Source of the DNA: Isotricha intestinalis | Taxonomy: Eukaryota; Ciliophora; Litostomatea; Vestibuliferida; Isotrichidae | Length of the DNA stretch: 55,459 bases | Assembly (NCBI GenBank): GCA_023807065.1 | Contig: JAJJLU010003549.1 | Coordinates: 1 to 55,459 of the forward strand | Direction of reading: 5' to 3' | Shown: one piece after another, positions 28,789 to 40,010 of the stretch | How the letters are laid out: each line of letters starts with the position of its first letter | How positions within the stretch are numbered: the stretch's first letter is position 1 | Notes under the pieces: model-generated | What the model was told of the DNA's origin: nothing | What the model saw: the letters and a program-made list of their open reading frames with translations, nothing else | Databases searched by the model: none | Made by a program: the position numbers and the translations under genes

Positions 28789-30321
28789 ATGGAATATTTA
28801 AAAAAATTAGATTATTTATCATATCAAGCTCATTTCACCTTTAATGAAAAAGGAGATAAAAGATATAAAACAATATTAGGTGGAATATTAAGTTTAATAT
28901 CAATATTATTATCGATGGGTTTTTCCTTATATTTCTTACAAAGATTTATTTTAAAAAAAGACTCGTCAATAATTACATCGACAGAGAAAAACAATAATAT
29001 AACAATACCTAATTCATATAAACTTCCATTTATTTTAAGATTAACAGATATTTTTTCAATTCCAATTTCAGACAATGTATATAATATAACTTTATTAGTT
29101 TGGTATAGTTATTTCAATGAAAAAAAAAATGAATTAATTCAAGATTATGATATTGTCTTAATTGAAAAATGTAATATTGAAAATCACTTTAGTGAATATA
29201 AACAATATTTTTCTAAAATTTCTAGTTTAGATTCTTATTATTGTCCAATTCAAAGATTAAAAAATCAAAGTTTATTAGGAATTTATGGTGATAATCATCC
29301 TTTTATTTATTATACTTTTTATTTCTCAAAATGTGAAAATATAACTCATAATAATTTATGTTTACCAAAAGAAAGAATTGATTCTATTTTATCTAATGCT
29401 TATTTAGATATTAAATATTTAACTTATTCATTTAATTATAAAACTAATGATATGAAAAATTTAGAAATTCAAAGTGATAGATATTTTATTTCTACTAAAA
29501 TATATAAAACAATTTGGTTATATTTTAATTTAATTAATTTTATAGATGATAAAGGTTATATATTTAGTAATTATAAAAAAGAACAATTTCATCAATTTGA
29601 TTATGGAAAAATTGATTATGATTTAGTTAATTTAAATTTAAATAATAATACAGAAATTTATTTAAGTCTTGCAATATTAAATAATGGAAAAATTATAACG
29701 GTTAAAAGAAATTATTTAAAATTTCTTGATTATTTAGCTAATTTAGGAGGAGTAATTAAAGCTATTTCTTTTATTTGTTATTCTATAAATTATTTTAATT
29801 CAAGAAATTTATATTATAAAGCTGTTATTAAAGAGTATATTATTGAAAATCAAATTAAAAATCATAAAATCATTAAAATAAATTCTTTAAATAATGTTAA
29901 TGATAAATCTAAAGGAAATCTAATTCAAAGTGCAATGAGTTTAAATGATTTTTCATATAAAAAAAATAAAATTCCTTTAAATAAAAAAAACTCTAATATA
30001 TTAGATAAATTAAAACAAAAAGAAAAAATTGAAAAAAATTTTCGATTTTCTTTATTACCTTTAATTTTTTTTCCAATAAGAAAACATGATAAAAAAATTA
30101 TTTTTTGGAATATTAAAATCATTAATAGAAGATTAAATATTATTAATGTTTTAAATGTATTAGAAAGAAGTGAACAATTAAGAAAAGATTTTGATAAAGA
30201 GCAATCAAATATAAATATATCTGAATCGAATATATCTCCTCAATTAAAACATATTAACACTAAATTTAATAATAATTATATAAATAATAATAATAAAGGA
30301 ACTAAATCATTCATAATATAA
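28789..30321 (+). CDS. Two-pass membrane protein of a protist family (510 aa)
   Basis: The N-terminus has a short cytosolic segment, LSYQAHFTFNEKGDKRYKTI, followed by a transmembrane helix (LGGILSLISILLSMGFSLYF, about residues 30-50). A large extracytoplasmic domain of ~260 residues with Cys and Tyr-rich segments follows (CNIENHFSEY, YYCPIQRLKN, LCLPKERIDS). A second helix-like segment lies near 310-335 (YLANLGGVIKAISFICYSIN), then a basic cytosolic tail. This topology and the 'K...T.LGG..S' start are characteristic of a large membrane-protein family I associate with ciliates and other protists. Its function is unknown. Single exon, no cleavable signal peptide. Confidence 0.65.
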   Translation: MEYLKKLDYLSYQAHFTFNEKGDKRYKTILGGILSLISILLSMGFSLYFLQRFILKKDSSIITSTEKNNNITIPNSYKLPFILRLTDIFSIPISDNVYNITLLVWYSYFNEKKNELIQDYDIVLIEKCNIENHFSEYKQYFSKISSLDSYYCPIQRLKNQSLLGIYGDNHPFIYYTFYFSKCENITHNNLCLPKERIDSILSNAYLDIKYLTYSFNYKTNDMKNLEIQSDRYFISTKIYKTIWLYFNLINFIDDKGYIFSNYKKEQFHQFDYGKIDYDLVNLNLNNNTEIYLSLAILNNGKIITVKRNYLKFLDYLANLGGVIKAISFICYSINYFNSRNLYYKAVIKEYIIENQIKNHKIIKINSLNNVNDKSKGNLIQSAMSLNDFSYKKNKIPLNKKNSNILDKLKQKEKIEKNFRFSLLPLIFFPIRKHDKKIIFWNIKIINRRLNIINVLNVLERSEQLRKDFDKEQSNINISESNISPQLKHINTKFNNNYINNNNKGTKSFII

Positions 30322-30485
30322 AAATATATAAATTTAGAAAAAATTAAATTTATATTAAACTAATAAATCTATAAATATAAATTTTAAACCAAAAAAAAAA
30401 TATTTTTATTTAAGTTCAACTTTATAATAATATTTATAATAAATTAATTATCTAATTATAATTTATTTAAAAATTCATAATTTTA

Positions 30486-32663
30486 ATGAAAATATCACAT
30501 ACGAGAAAAACTCATAACAATGAAAAGCAAAAAGAAGATTCAGCAAGAATAAGTTTATCTCTAAGTAAAAATGATTGGATAAAAGAAAGAGAAACTTTAT
30601 ATGTAAATAAATAATAAAAATAACTTTCATTTAATAGAATCAAATTCACGAAATGAGTAAAGAAATAGAGTTTTTAAAAAAGAAAAACCAAGAATTACAA
30701 AATCAATTAAATAATCAAATAAATAATAATTCTGAAAATAAAACAGAAGAAAATAATAAAAATACCTTAACATTAAATTTAGAAAGAGTGTAAATAATAT
30801 TATATAATATATAATAAATATATTTAAAGTTCATCTAGAGTTCATAAAAGAATTGCAAGTGAAATGTTAGCATCAAATAGGAAAAAAAAATTAAAACAAA
30901 ATTCAGATGATATTACAAGAGGAGGATTATTTAAAAGAATAATGAAGCAAAAACCAAATTCATTTGGTGAATATACTAATAAAATATTAGAAAATAAATT
31001 ATTAACAAATATAATTAAAGAATTTAGAAAAGATATTATTGAACAGAAAATAATTCCAACAAATAAAGAAAATACTCAAAAACCAAAAAAAATATTACTA
31101 ACGATGAATAATAATAATAACAATAATAATACTTTTCAAAAAACAAATTATAATAAAACAATAGAAAATATAAATATAAATAAAACAGAAAGATCAAATA
31201 ATTCATCATATGAGAAAAGTTTAAATGAGATTATAAATAATAATAATTTTAACATAAATATATCAGATCAAATAAATGAATCAAGTGAAAATAATCATAC
31301 TCAAGAAACAATATTATTAAAGCCAAATTATTCAATATCAAATTCTTTAAGTCAAAGTACAAGTAATCAAAATTTAAATAAAAATTCAAGTAATTCTCTT
31401 TTAAATTCATCATCATTTAATTTTGAAAACCACATAAATAAAAATAATTTATCTCAAAATCAAACATCTAATAAATCAAATAAATCAAATATATCAAATT
31501 TAAGTCGTTCAAGTATAATATTTCAGCCACAAACTCAGAAAAAAAGTTCATCATCTTTAAATTCTTCAAATTCAAAATATGCATATAATCCAATTTCAGT
31601 ATTAAAATTTCATTTAGACACAGTGAGAGATATATATATAGATCCAAATAATAAAATATTAACTTCAGTAAGTGAAGATACTTGTCTTTGTTTTTGGGAT
31701 TTAGAAAGAATATTAAAATATTATTATAAAGAAAATCCAGAACCTTTTTTAACTTTTAGAATTCATACAACTCCAATTTTTACTTTAACAGGACCAAAAA
31801 AATTTTTTAACTCAAATATGAATGTTTATTCTTCTGGAATTGATGGTGTTATAAGAACTATAAATTTTCCTCCTTTAAATTCTAATAATAATGATGATAT
31901 TATTAATAAATATACTTTAAATCCTTGGAGAGCACATCAAGATATGATTTGGGAATTAAATTATCATCCAAGTAATAATTTATTATCTTCTGTTTCTTCT
32001 GATGGAACAGTTAAAATATTTAAAACATATGAAGAAAATAAAATAAATATGAATGAAAAAAATAATAATATAAAACATTATTATTCTTATGATTCATCAT
32101 GTAAAAATTTAGTAAGAAATTTCATGTTTAGAAATAGATATTTTAATTTTGTGGAAATACCAACTTCATGTTCTTGGGATTTAAATAATGAAAATTTAAT
32201 ATATGTTTCTCACATAGCTTCATATATAAAAATATATGATATAGAAACAGGAAAAAGTAATGGTGATATATCCTATGAAGTAGAAAAAAATATTCCTTAT
32301 GAAAGTCAACAAGCAAATAAAATTTTAAGTTTTAATAATAGTTTAATTGTTACTGGACATGAAGATAGACAAATTAGATTTTTTGATAAAAATAATAATT
32401 TAATGGTGAAAAATTTTGTTGCTCATACTGATTCTATTTCTTGTCTTTGTAACGGAATTAATGAATATGAATTGTTAACTGCTAGTCATGATGGGACTGT
32501 TAGATGCTGGGATTTAAGAGGAGGAAATAATAAATTAATCTTTGATATTCCTGCTCATAGAAAAAAATATGATGAAGGATGTTTAAGTCTTAATTTAATC
32601 AAAAGTGAAAATTTAATGGTCACTTCAGGAGCTGATGGAATTATTAAAATTTTCAAAATTTAA
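30486..32663 (+). CDS. Striatin-like WD40 protein (STRIPAK PP2A subunit), three exons
   Basis: Three exons, 30486-30602, 30638-30789 and 30830-32663, join across introns of 35 and 40 nt, both with GTAAATAA donors, to give 700 aa. Exons 1-2 encode a coiled-coil N-terminus (NDWIKERETLY, IHEMSKEIEFLKKKNQELQN) and exon 3 continues SSRVHKRIASEML. The middle is Asn/Ser-rich. Residues about 345-700 form a WD40 propeller: SVLKFHLDTVRDIYIDP, TSVSEDTCLCFWDLE, SSVSSDGTVKIF, TASHDGTVRCWDLRGG, SGADGIIKIFKI. This layout is that of striatins, which scaffold PP2A with GCK kinases in STRIPAK. Only about the first 125 residues are missed if the gene is read from the exon-3 ATG (30864). The family is well supported; the partner set is inferred. 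Confidence 0.75.
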
Positions 32664-33004
32664 TTTTTTTATATTTTTTTGAATCTTTATTTATTTATTT
32701 ATATTTAGAATATTTTTTGGTTTATTAATATTATAAGCTTCTTTTTTTTAATTATCAAATTAACATTTTATAAAAATAATTTCAATTTATTCATTGATTT
32801 ATTTCTTTTTAAATTCTTTATTATCTTTAATATATTCATTAATTTCATTATCATTCATTAATTACATCAACAAATAATTCAATTAATCATTTAATTTTTA
32901 TATTATTTGTTACTCTTTATATTTATGAAGAAAAAAATTCAATAAAACAAGAAAAATTATAAAATATATAAATAAGAAATTAAAATATAATAAAAAAATA
33001 AAAA
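32664..33004. other. Intergenic, no gene seen
   Basis: AT-rich spacer between two plus-strand genes; no remnants noticed. Confidence 0.5.
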
Positions 33005-35894
33005 ATGGGAATTGATATTTCATGTTGTCAAGGTAAAATAAAAATATAATAAATAAAAAACAATTTAAATAGGTGAGAAAAAATTAGGAGAAATAAAAGT
33101 AGAAAACAATTCAGAAGAGCAAAAATTAAATTTAACTAATGAAAACAATAATACAGGAGACCACAAAAATTTATCATCTATAATAAAGCCAAATCAAGAA
33201 AAAAAAGAACAAGTAGAAATTCGAGCATTAAATTTAGAAAAGCAAGTGTCTTCAAAAAAAAGTGGAGAATACATTTTAAATTATCTTTACCAACATAGAA
33301 AAAGTTTAAACCAAATAAAACAAAATGATAAAAATTCTGAAAATCAAACAAAAATAGAAGATATAAAAGATGAAGATTTAAGTATAATAAATTTAAACCA
33401 TATAATGTCAGAAGAAGAAGAAAATCAAATAAGAAAATCATTAAGGAATCATTTTGTATTTAAAGATATAACTCAAGATGTTTTAAATTTAGTAATTAAT
33501 GAATTAATATATTGTCCTTTTAAAAAAGATACAATAATATATAAAGAAGGTGATGAAGGAAATTTTTTTTATATTATTTGTTCTGGAAGTGTTGAAGCAA
33601 AAGAAAAAGGAAATTTTAAAAAAAAATATATTCAATGGGAATGCTTTGGAGAATTAAGTTTAATCACTCAAAATAAAAGAGAAGAAACAATTATTTGCTT
33701 AGAAGATGTTTCTGTTTTTACAATAGATGGAGTTTCATTCAGAGACATTCAAAAAAGAATAAATGAAAAAATATTAAAAGAAAGATTTAATTTCTTAAAT
33801 ACTATTTCAATTTTTGAATCACTTGATAATATAAGTAAATATAATGTAGCACAAAAAATAAAATTAAAAGAATTTAAAGTTAATGAAGAAATTATACATA
33901 AAGGTGATGTTGGAGATAATTTATATATAATAAAAGATGGCTTAGTTTCTTGTAGAATTGGAATTAAAGAAATAAGAAAATTAAGTAATAATGATTATTT
34001 TGGTCAAAATGCTATTTTAATTGATGTTAAAAGAGGAATGGATATTATTGCTATTCAAAAAACTTTATGTTATGAATTATCAAGAAATGATTTAAAAGAT
34101 GCTTTAGGAAAAGATTATATTGATGTTATTCTATATTGTTTTTTCAGAAATTCAGTTGATAAAAGTGATTATTTAAAAATTATATTTAATGAAAATATTC
34201 TACAAGAAATATTTAAAAATTTCAAAATTAAAATTTATTCCAAAGGAGAAAAAATTTATCAACCTTCAAGTCAAGATAAATTAAAAATAAATAATAAAAG
34301 AATGATAGTAGTAATAGAAGGTTCAATATATAAAGAAAGTAATGATGAATTAATAGCAGAAAAAGGGAAAATAATAGGAGAAGAAATATTTAAAGATTAT
34401 AATAATACTTTACCAGAAGATTTAATTGCTCATCCTGATTGTATTTCTTTAGAAGCTTCAATATTAAGTTTATCTAAAGTTATGAAAATAGATTTAAATC
34501 AAGAAAAACCATTAAATTTAATTAATAGAATTGGTAAATTAAAGAAATTATCCTTATTTAAAAATTTATCTGAAAAAACTTTAGAATTAGTTGCTTCTAA
34601 ATTAAAAAAAGTTAAATTTGATGAAAATAAAATTATTGTTAATGAAGATACTATTGGAGATACATTTTATTTAATTTCAAAAGGAAGAGTAAGAATTACA
34701 AAAAATGGAATTTATATTAGAGATTTAGATAGTGGAAATTGTTTTGGTGAAAATGTACTTTTATTAAGTGATGTTAAAAGAACTGCTACTGTTATTTCAA
34801 TTGATAAAGTAGTGTGTTATGTTTTATCAAAAAGTGATTTTGATATTATTTTAGAAGATAAAACAATGAAAAAATATTTATTAAAAAAATTTGCTTTACA
34901 AGATACCTCAATTACTTTAAAAGATTTACATTATATTAAATTTTTAGGTAAAGGAAAATTTGGTTCTGTTTCTTTAGTTCATAATCATAAAAATATTTAT
35001 GCAATAAAAGCAATATCAAGAAAAAGTGTAGAAAAACAGAAAATATTAGCAAAATATTTTGTCAATGAAAGAAGAGTAATGTTATCTTTAGATCATCCAT
35101 TTATAATAAAAATGGTAAAAAGTATGAAAAACGATTTATTTTGTTTTCTCTTAATTGAATATGTAGAAGGAAAAAGTTTAGATGATTATTTATCATCTCG
35201 AATGCAAAAAAAAAATATATTTGAAACTCAATTTTATATAGGTTCAATGCTATTGATGTTAGAATATTTACAAAAGAAATTTATAGCACATAGAGATATT
35301 AAACCAGCAAATATAATGATAGATACAAATGGATATTTAAAAATGATAGATTTTGGAACTGCCAAAGTTTTAACAGATTATACTTCAACTGTTATTGGAA
35401 CTCCACATTATATTGCTCCTGAAATATTACAAGGAAAAGGTTATTCTTTAAGTTGTGATTTTTGGTCTGTTGGAATTTGTATGTATGAAATTTTTTATGG
35501 AATTTATCCTTTTGGAAATTCTGCTAATGAAGTCATTGAAATTTATAAAGAAATTTTATATAAAGATATCTCATTTCCTAATGATAATGCTAAATTCACT
35601 AATTTAAATAATTTTTGTAAAGATTTATTAAATAAAAAAGTCAATTTGAGAATTTGTAATGTGAGTAATTTAAAAACAAAAAGTTTTTTCGATAATTTTG
35701 ATTTTGAAGAATTAAAAGATTTTAAAATTCAACCTCCTTTTCTTCCTACTTCAAATGATTTAAGTGAATTTTTAAAAAATGATAATCCTTATGAAAATAT
35801 GGTTAATCAAGATAATTATGTTTCAAATGGAAAAAATGATAAAGATGATTATATCCCTCCTGGTTATGATAGGCATTGGGCAGATGAATTTTAA
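33005..35894 (+). CDS. cGMP-dependent-type protein kinase with four cNMP-binding domains, acylated N-terminus
   Basis: Exon 1 (33005-33032) encodes MGIDISCCQ and joins exon 2 (33073-35894) across a 40-nt intron, giving 949 aa. The MGxxxS start followed by two Cys is a myristoylation plus palmitoylation signal. Four cyclic-nucleotide-binding modules precede the kinase. The first (FGELSLI, KREET) and fourth (FGENVLLLSDVKRTATV) keep the phosphate-binding cassette. The second (FGQNAILIDVKRGMD) is altered and the third (residues ~390-470) is degenerate. The AGC kinase domain has GKGKFGSVSLV, AIKAISR, HRDIKPANI, IDFGTAK, GTPHYIAPEIL and a DFWSVGICMYE helix. A four-module kinase of this type is known from apicomplexan PKG and ciliates. 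It probably phosphorylates Ser/Thr at the membrane in response to cGMP, with cGMP specificity inferred. The C-terminus ends in YDRHWADEF. Confidence 0.85.
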
Positions 35895-36095
35895 ATTAAT
35901 GAATTAAAAAAATTTAATTTTAAAAAAGTTTATTTCTTTATAATGAAGATAAATGAGTTATCATATATATAATTTATTTTTTTATATTCTAATAATATAT
36001 ATGTTATTAACATTTAAATGTATATTTGTTTTGAAAAATAAAGTTTTTTTTTAATTTTTTTATTTATATTTTGGTTTTAATTTATTTTTTTCAAA

Positions 36096-37773
36096 ATGAA
36101 AAATTATTTTACAAGTTTTGCTGGATTTCTTAAAAAAAATGGAGTTATAGAAAATAAGAATAATCTTATTATGAAATTTAAAAAAAACCAAAACACAAAA
36201 ACTTTATTTCTTATATTATATCAGTCATTAATAATACAAGAACCAATAAGTAAAAAATTTTTATAACTAAAATTTAGAATTTGCAAATAATTTATTAGAA
36301 AAATACATATTAAATGACAATATCCAAATATATCAACTTTTAAAGAAAATAATAAGAAATTATTCAAGAAATTTAAAAAAAATAAAAAATAATTACTTAT
36401 ATAAATGGAGAATAAATATATTTTATATATGTATAAATAAAAGAAATATTCCAAAATTAAATCATTCTAATTCTTTTTATGTAAAAAAATCAAATGGATT
36501 CAATAGATTATATGAAGATTATAAATATAAAGAAATTTATTTAGATTCTTTAAAATCATTATATCAAATTAAAGAAGGAGAAAATTATCCTTTTCATCCT
36601 ATTATAAATAAAGGATGTTTTTCAAGTTACAACAATGAATCTTTTCTTTTAAATAATAAAATGAACAAATTTAATAGAAGAAAAAGAAATTTTCTACAAA
36701 GTAATTATTCTAAAAGTTCAAGTATGTTAAATGTTCATAGAAATGATTATAATAAAATAACATATGATTTTTTAAGAAATAAAAGTATTAATTCTTCTAG
36801 TTCAAATTCTAATTATTTTAATTGTCCTTTAAAGCAAAATGATAAAAGTTATAATTATTCTAAAAGTTCTTCTTTTCATATGAATTTATCTAATGGTTTA
36901 AAATCACCTGGAAATACAAAAAAAACAAATTATTATTTTAATAATTTTTCAGATTTAAATCCAAAACTATCTTTTATTCAAAATAGAGAAAATAAAAATA
37001 AATATCCTATAAAAACTAAAAAAGGATTATTAGAAAGTAGAATAAATAATGATAGTATAAATAATAATCAAAAAAATTCAATGAATAGTTATTATAATAA
37101 TAATTCAACAATTAATAATAATAATACTATAATAAGTAATAATAATTCATCAAATAATATTCATACAATAATAACGAATAATAATAGTAGTTCAAATAGT
37201 AATAAAAATTCAAGTAAAAGTAATAATAAACAAAGAAATGTTTTTAGATATAATTCATTTCAAAATTTAAACAAGTTAAATACAAAATCAACAAGAAATA
37301 AAGAAACAAAAAAAATATTTTTAACAAAAAATGAAAGTTTTATAAATTCAAATCCGAAAAAAAACAATTATTTCTCAAATAGAAATATATCAAATTCATT
37401 AATAAAATATGAAATATCTTATTTAAAAAATTTAAATTTAAGTAAATCAATAGAATCATATTTATCAAAGAATAAAGAATATTCAAGAAAAAATAGTAAA
37501 AATAAAAATAATAGTAATTGTTCATTAAGTAAAAATTTAAGTAGTGCAAGTACAGATAAATTTTCTGTTGCTTGTGATCAAATAACTTATAAAGCAGCTT
37601 ATCAACAAACTACTCATGTTACTCTTCAAACAATTTCTGATGAAAAATTATTAAAAATGTGTAATAATTATATTGATACTGATGAATCTTTAGAAAAATT
37701 TCAAAGGAATTTTAATTATAGTTATAATATTAATAATAAAGATAATATAAATTTTAATAGGAATAATAAATAA
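36096..37773 (+). CDS. Asn/Ser-rich hypothetical protein, two exons (549 aa)
   Basis: Exon 1 (36096-36249) and exon 2 (36278-37773) join across a 28-nt intron (GTAAAAAA...TTTAG). This extends the ATG at 36661 upstream by 179 residues. The added N-terminus is helical and basic (NIQIYQLLKKIIRNYSRNLK), then FNRLYEDYKYKEIYLDSLKS and a YPFHPIINKG motif. The last two patterns recur in many protist coiled or cytoskeletal proteins. The remaining ~370 residues are very rich in Asn and Ser. One block near the end, SVACDQITYKAAYQQTTHVT, is more conserved-looking. Function unknown; a cytoskeletal or ciliary role is speculation. Confidence 0.6.
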
Positions 37774-37921
37774 AAAATTTAATATATTTTTTTGTTGAAT
37801 GGGAAAAATATTATTTTCATTTATTTAATGATAATTTTTATTTTTTTGTTTATTTAAAATAAATAATATATGAAAAATTTCTAATTTCAAAAATAAAAAA
37901 ACTAAAATAATATGAAATAGT

Positions 37922-38254
37922 GTATATCCCAAAATAAACCGGTCTCTAAAAAAATATTTTTATTTTTTCTGTACCCCATAGACCGGTTTATTTAAGTAAA
38001 AATGTTTTTAATGTTAATAAATAAATTTAACTGTAAAACATTATATAAAAAATATTTATTTTATTATTTAAATAAAATAAAAAATAAATAAATATTCTTA
38101 AATGTGAGTAAATATTTAAATAAATAATAGACTTTTTTTTCTATAATTGTTATATTAATTTTTAATATATTAACTATTTATTAAAACAAAAATCATTTAT
38201 TTTAAATTATATAAATTTATAAATCTGTAGAGACCGGTTTATTTTGGGATATAC
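37922..38254. mobile_element. TIR element (MITE-like), 27-bp perfect terminal repeats
   Basis: 37922-37948 is the exact reverse complement of 38228-38254, with the core ATCCCAAAATAAACCGGTCT. A third related core (ATAGACCGGTTTATTTAAG) lies inside near 37978. The 333-bp element has no coding capacity. A diverged copy lies at 47751-48013. Repeated ACCGGTCT-type cores at both ends and inside suggest transposase-binding sites. No target-site duplication is obvious by eye. Confidence 0.75.
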
Positions 38255-38861
38255 GGTAGATTAAATAATATATAAAAGAATAAAAAATGGTAGAAAAAAA
38301 TATAAAAAAATGAGTTTATATCCAATGTTAGATTGTACTTAGAACCTTTAAAAAAATTTAAATTCTCAAAAAGAAAATCAGAATATAAAAAAAAAACCCT
38401 TAAAACAGAATTCAATTTCAAATATAAAAGATTATAATAATATAGAAAATGAAGAAAAAGAAGAATTTCTTAAATATACATTTTGAAAATAAATCAAATA
38501 ATTTAAATTTATATGATAATAATAAAAATTGATACATATTATTTTGATAAAAGATATAAAGAAATTTTCCAAATAAAAAGGTGGAAATGAATTATGTGTT
38601 ATTGGTATTTATGATAATGGATATATTGAAGCAAAAAACATATTTCAATAAAAGCTCTTCAAAATATTAATCTATTTATTTTATTTCAATTTTTGAATCT
38701 AAAATGTATTTATTTATATAAAAAAATTCTTTTATTTGTTGCTATTCTTCATATTCTATTTTCTTATTTTTATTTTTTTTATTTTTAAGCAATATAATGA
38801 ATTTTTTTTATTTAATTAATGATTAAAATTGATTTTTTTCATTTTTATTTAAATTATCAAT

Positions 38862-38945
38862 TTTCATTTAATCCTCTAGCTGATGATTTAATTTCTATTT
38901 CATCTGAATTTATCATTTTTATTCCTACATGTTTTTTAATTTTTT
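38862..38945 (-). pseudogene. Stranded 3' end of the prominin-like gene
   Basis: The minus-strand reading KKHVGIKMINSDEIEIKSSA, then RGLNEN and a stop, is nearly identical to the C-terminus of the prominin-like protein ending at 47161. Nothing upstream on this strand continues the gene, so it is a duplicated tail only. Confidence 0.75.
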
Positions 38946-39059
38946 TCTCATAATTATTATTTTTACTGAAATTTAATAAAATGAATAAAGGATTTGATGA
39001 CTAAGAATAAATTTAATCAAAATTAATTCTCCTTCTTCCAAAGTTCTAAGATATTAGAA

Positions 39060-39880
39060 TTAATCACATAAAATCCATGGATTTGTACTTGATTATAAAT
39101 CTCTTTATTTTTATTACAATTTCTTTCATAATTAATTCAATATCATTTCTAGAAATAAAACCTGGACTATCAAAAAAAGCAATATTAGAATTTCCAATAA
39201 AAAATTTATCTATCTTATTTCTACCATTTTTTTTTTTTTGCTTTTTTTCTCTACAAATAACATTTATTAAAGTACTTTTTCCTACTCCAAGTTTAGGAAT
39301 GATAATTATATTTAAACTATTTTTATATTTTATATTTAATCTTTTTTTTGGTCCAATTATTTCTAATTCAGGATAAATAATATTATCTGCTATTTCATTT
39401 ATATATCATCAATAAACAATAACATCATATTTTCCATAATTTCTTAATATTTTATTTTCTAAATCACCTATTTTTTTATTTATCATATCAATGTTTCCTT
39501 CATCAAAATCTAATTTATTTTTTATATATTCATTATAATATTCTTTATTTTTCTTTTTATTTAATGGAATAATTATTATAAAAGGATGAAAATATGGATT
39601 TTTTCCATCAAAGAAATCAAGTAATTCTATATCATCATTATCTTATACTGTTAAAAATAGTAATTCTCATTCAGATTCTTTTCCTTTACTTGAAATATTC
39701 TTGTGAATCTTTTATATATTGTTTCATTGTTTTTCTCGTTGAATCCTTTTTTAAATAATAAAAAATCCCATTTTAGTTTTTCATAGCCTTTTGTTATAAA
39801 TTCATGATTTGACACATCAATTATTATATCTTTTTCTTTGATTTTTAAATTATAATTTTTAATTGATTACAGCCTTTTAA
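39060..39880 (-). pseudogene. Broken P-loop GTPase gene
   Basis: The minus strand holds a P-loop PKLGVGKSTLINVIC (GVGKST at about 39271-39288) and a G3-like FFDSPGF (about 39160-39170). Upstream blocks read LLDFFDGKNPYFHPFIIIIP and IDVSNHEFITKGYEKLKWDF. Lesions include two adjacent TGA codons at 39406-39411 (reading VIVY-stop-stop-YINEIAD), a TAA with a frame change near 39645, and a long A-run near 39230-39240 that shifts the frame. It belongs to the large translation/septin/AIG1-like GTPase superclass; the exact family is not clear. It lies just beyond arm A of the inverted repeat. Confidence 0.6.
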
Positions 39881-40010
39881 GAATTCACTATTATTTATAA
39901 AATTAATTTGTTTATAATATAAAATTAGTAAAAATTTATGAAAAAAAAATCACAATTCAAAAAATCAACAAATAAATTAAAAAAAAATAAAAATAAATAA
40001 AAAAAATTAA

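Larger units (their letters stand above)
37922..38945. repeat. Large dispersed inverted repeat, arm A
   Basis: This arm matches the reverse complement of 47085-48013 along its whole length with substitutions and indels. It contains the TIR element, about 600 bp of degenerate sequence, and the last ~25 codons of a prominin-like gene (minus strand, HVGIKMINSDEIEIKSS-type ending). Homology stops near 38945. Confidence 0.85.

Noticed and set aside
39077..39376. Plus-strand 99-codon hydrophobic frame
   Set aside because: It is the antisense of the GTPase relic, whose minus-strand P-loop and DSPG motifs explain the conservation.
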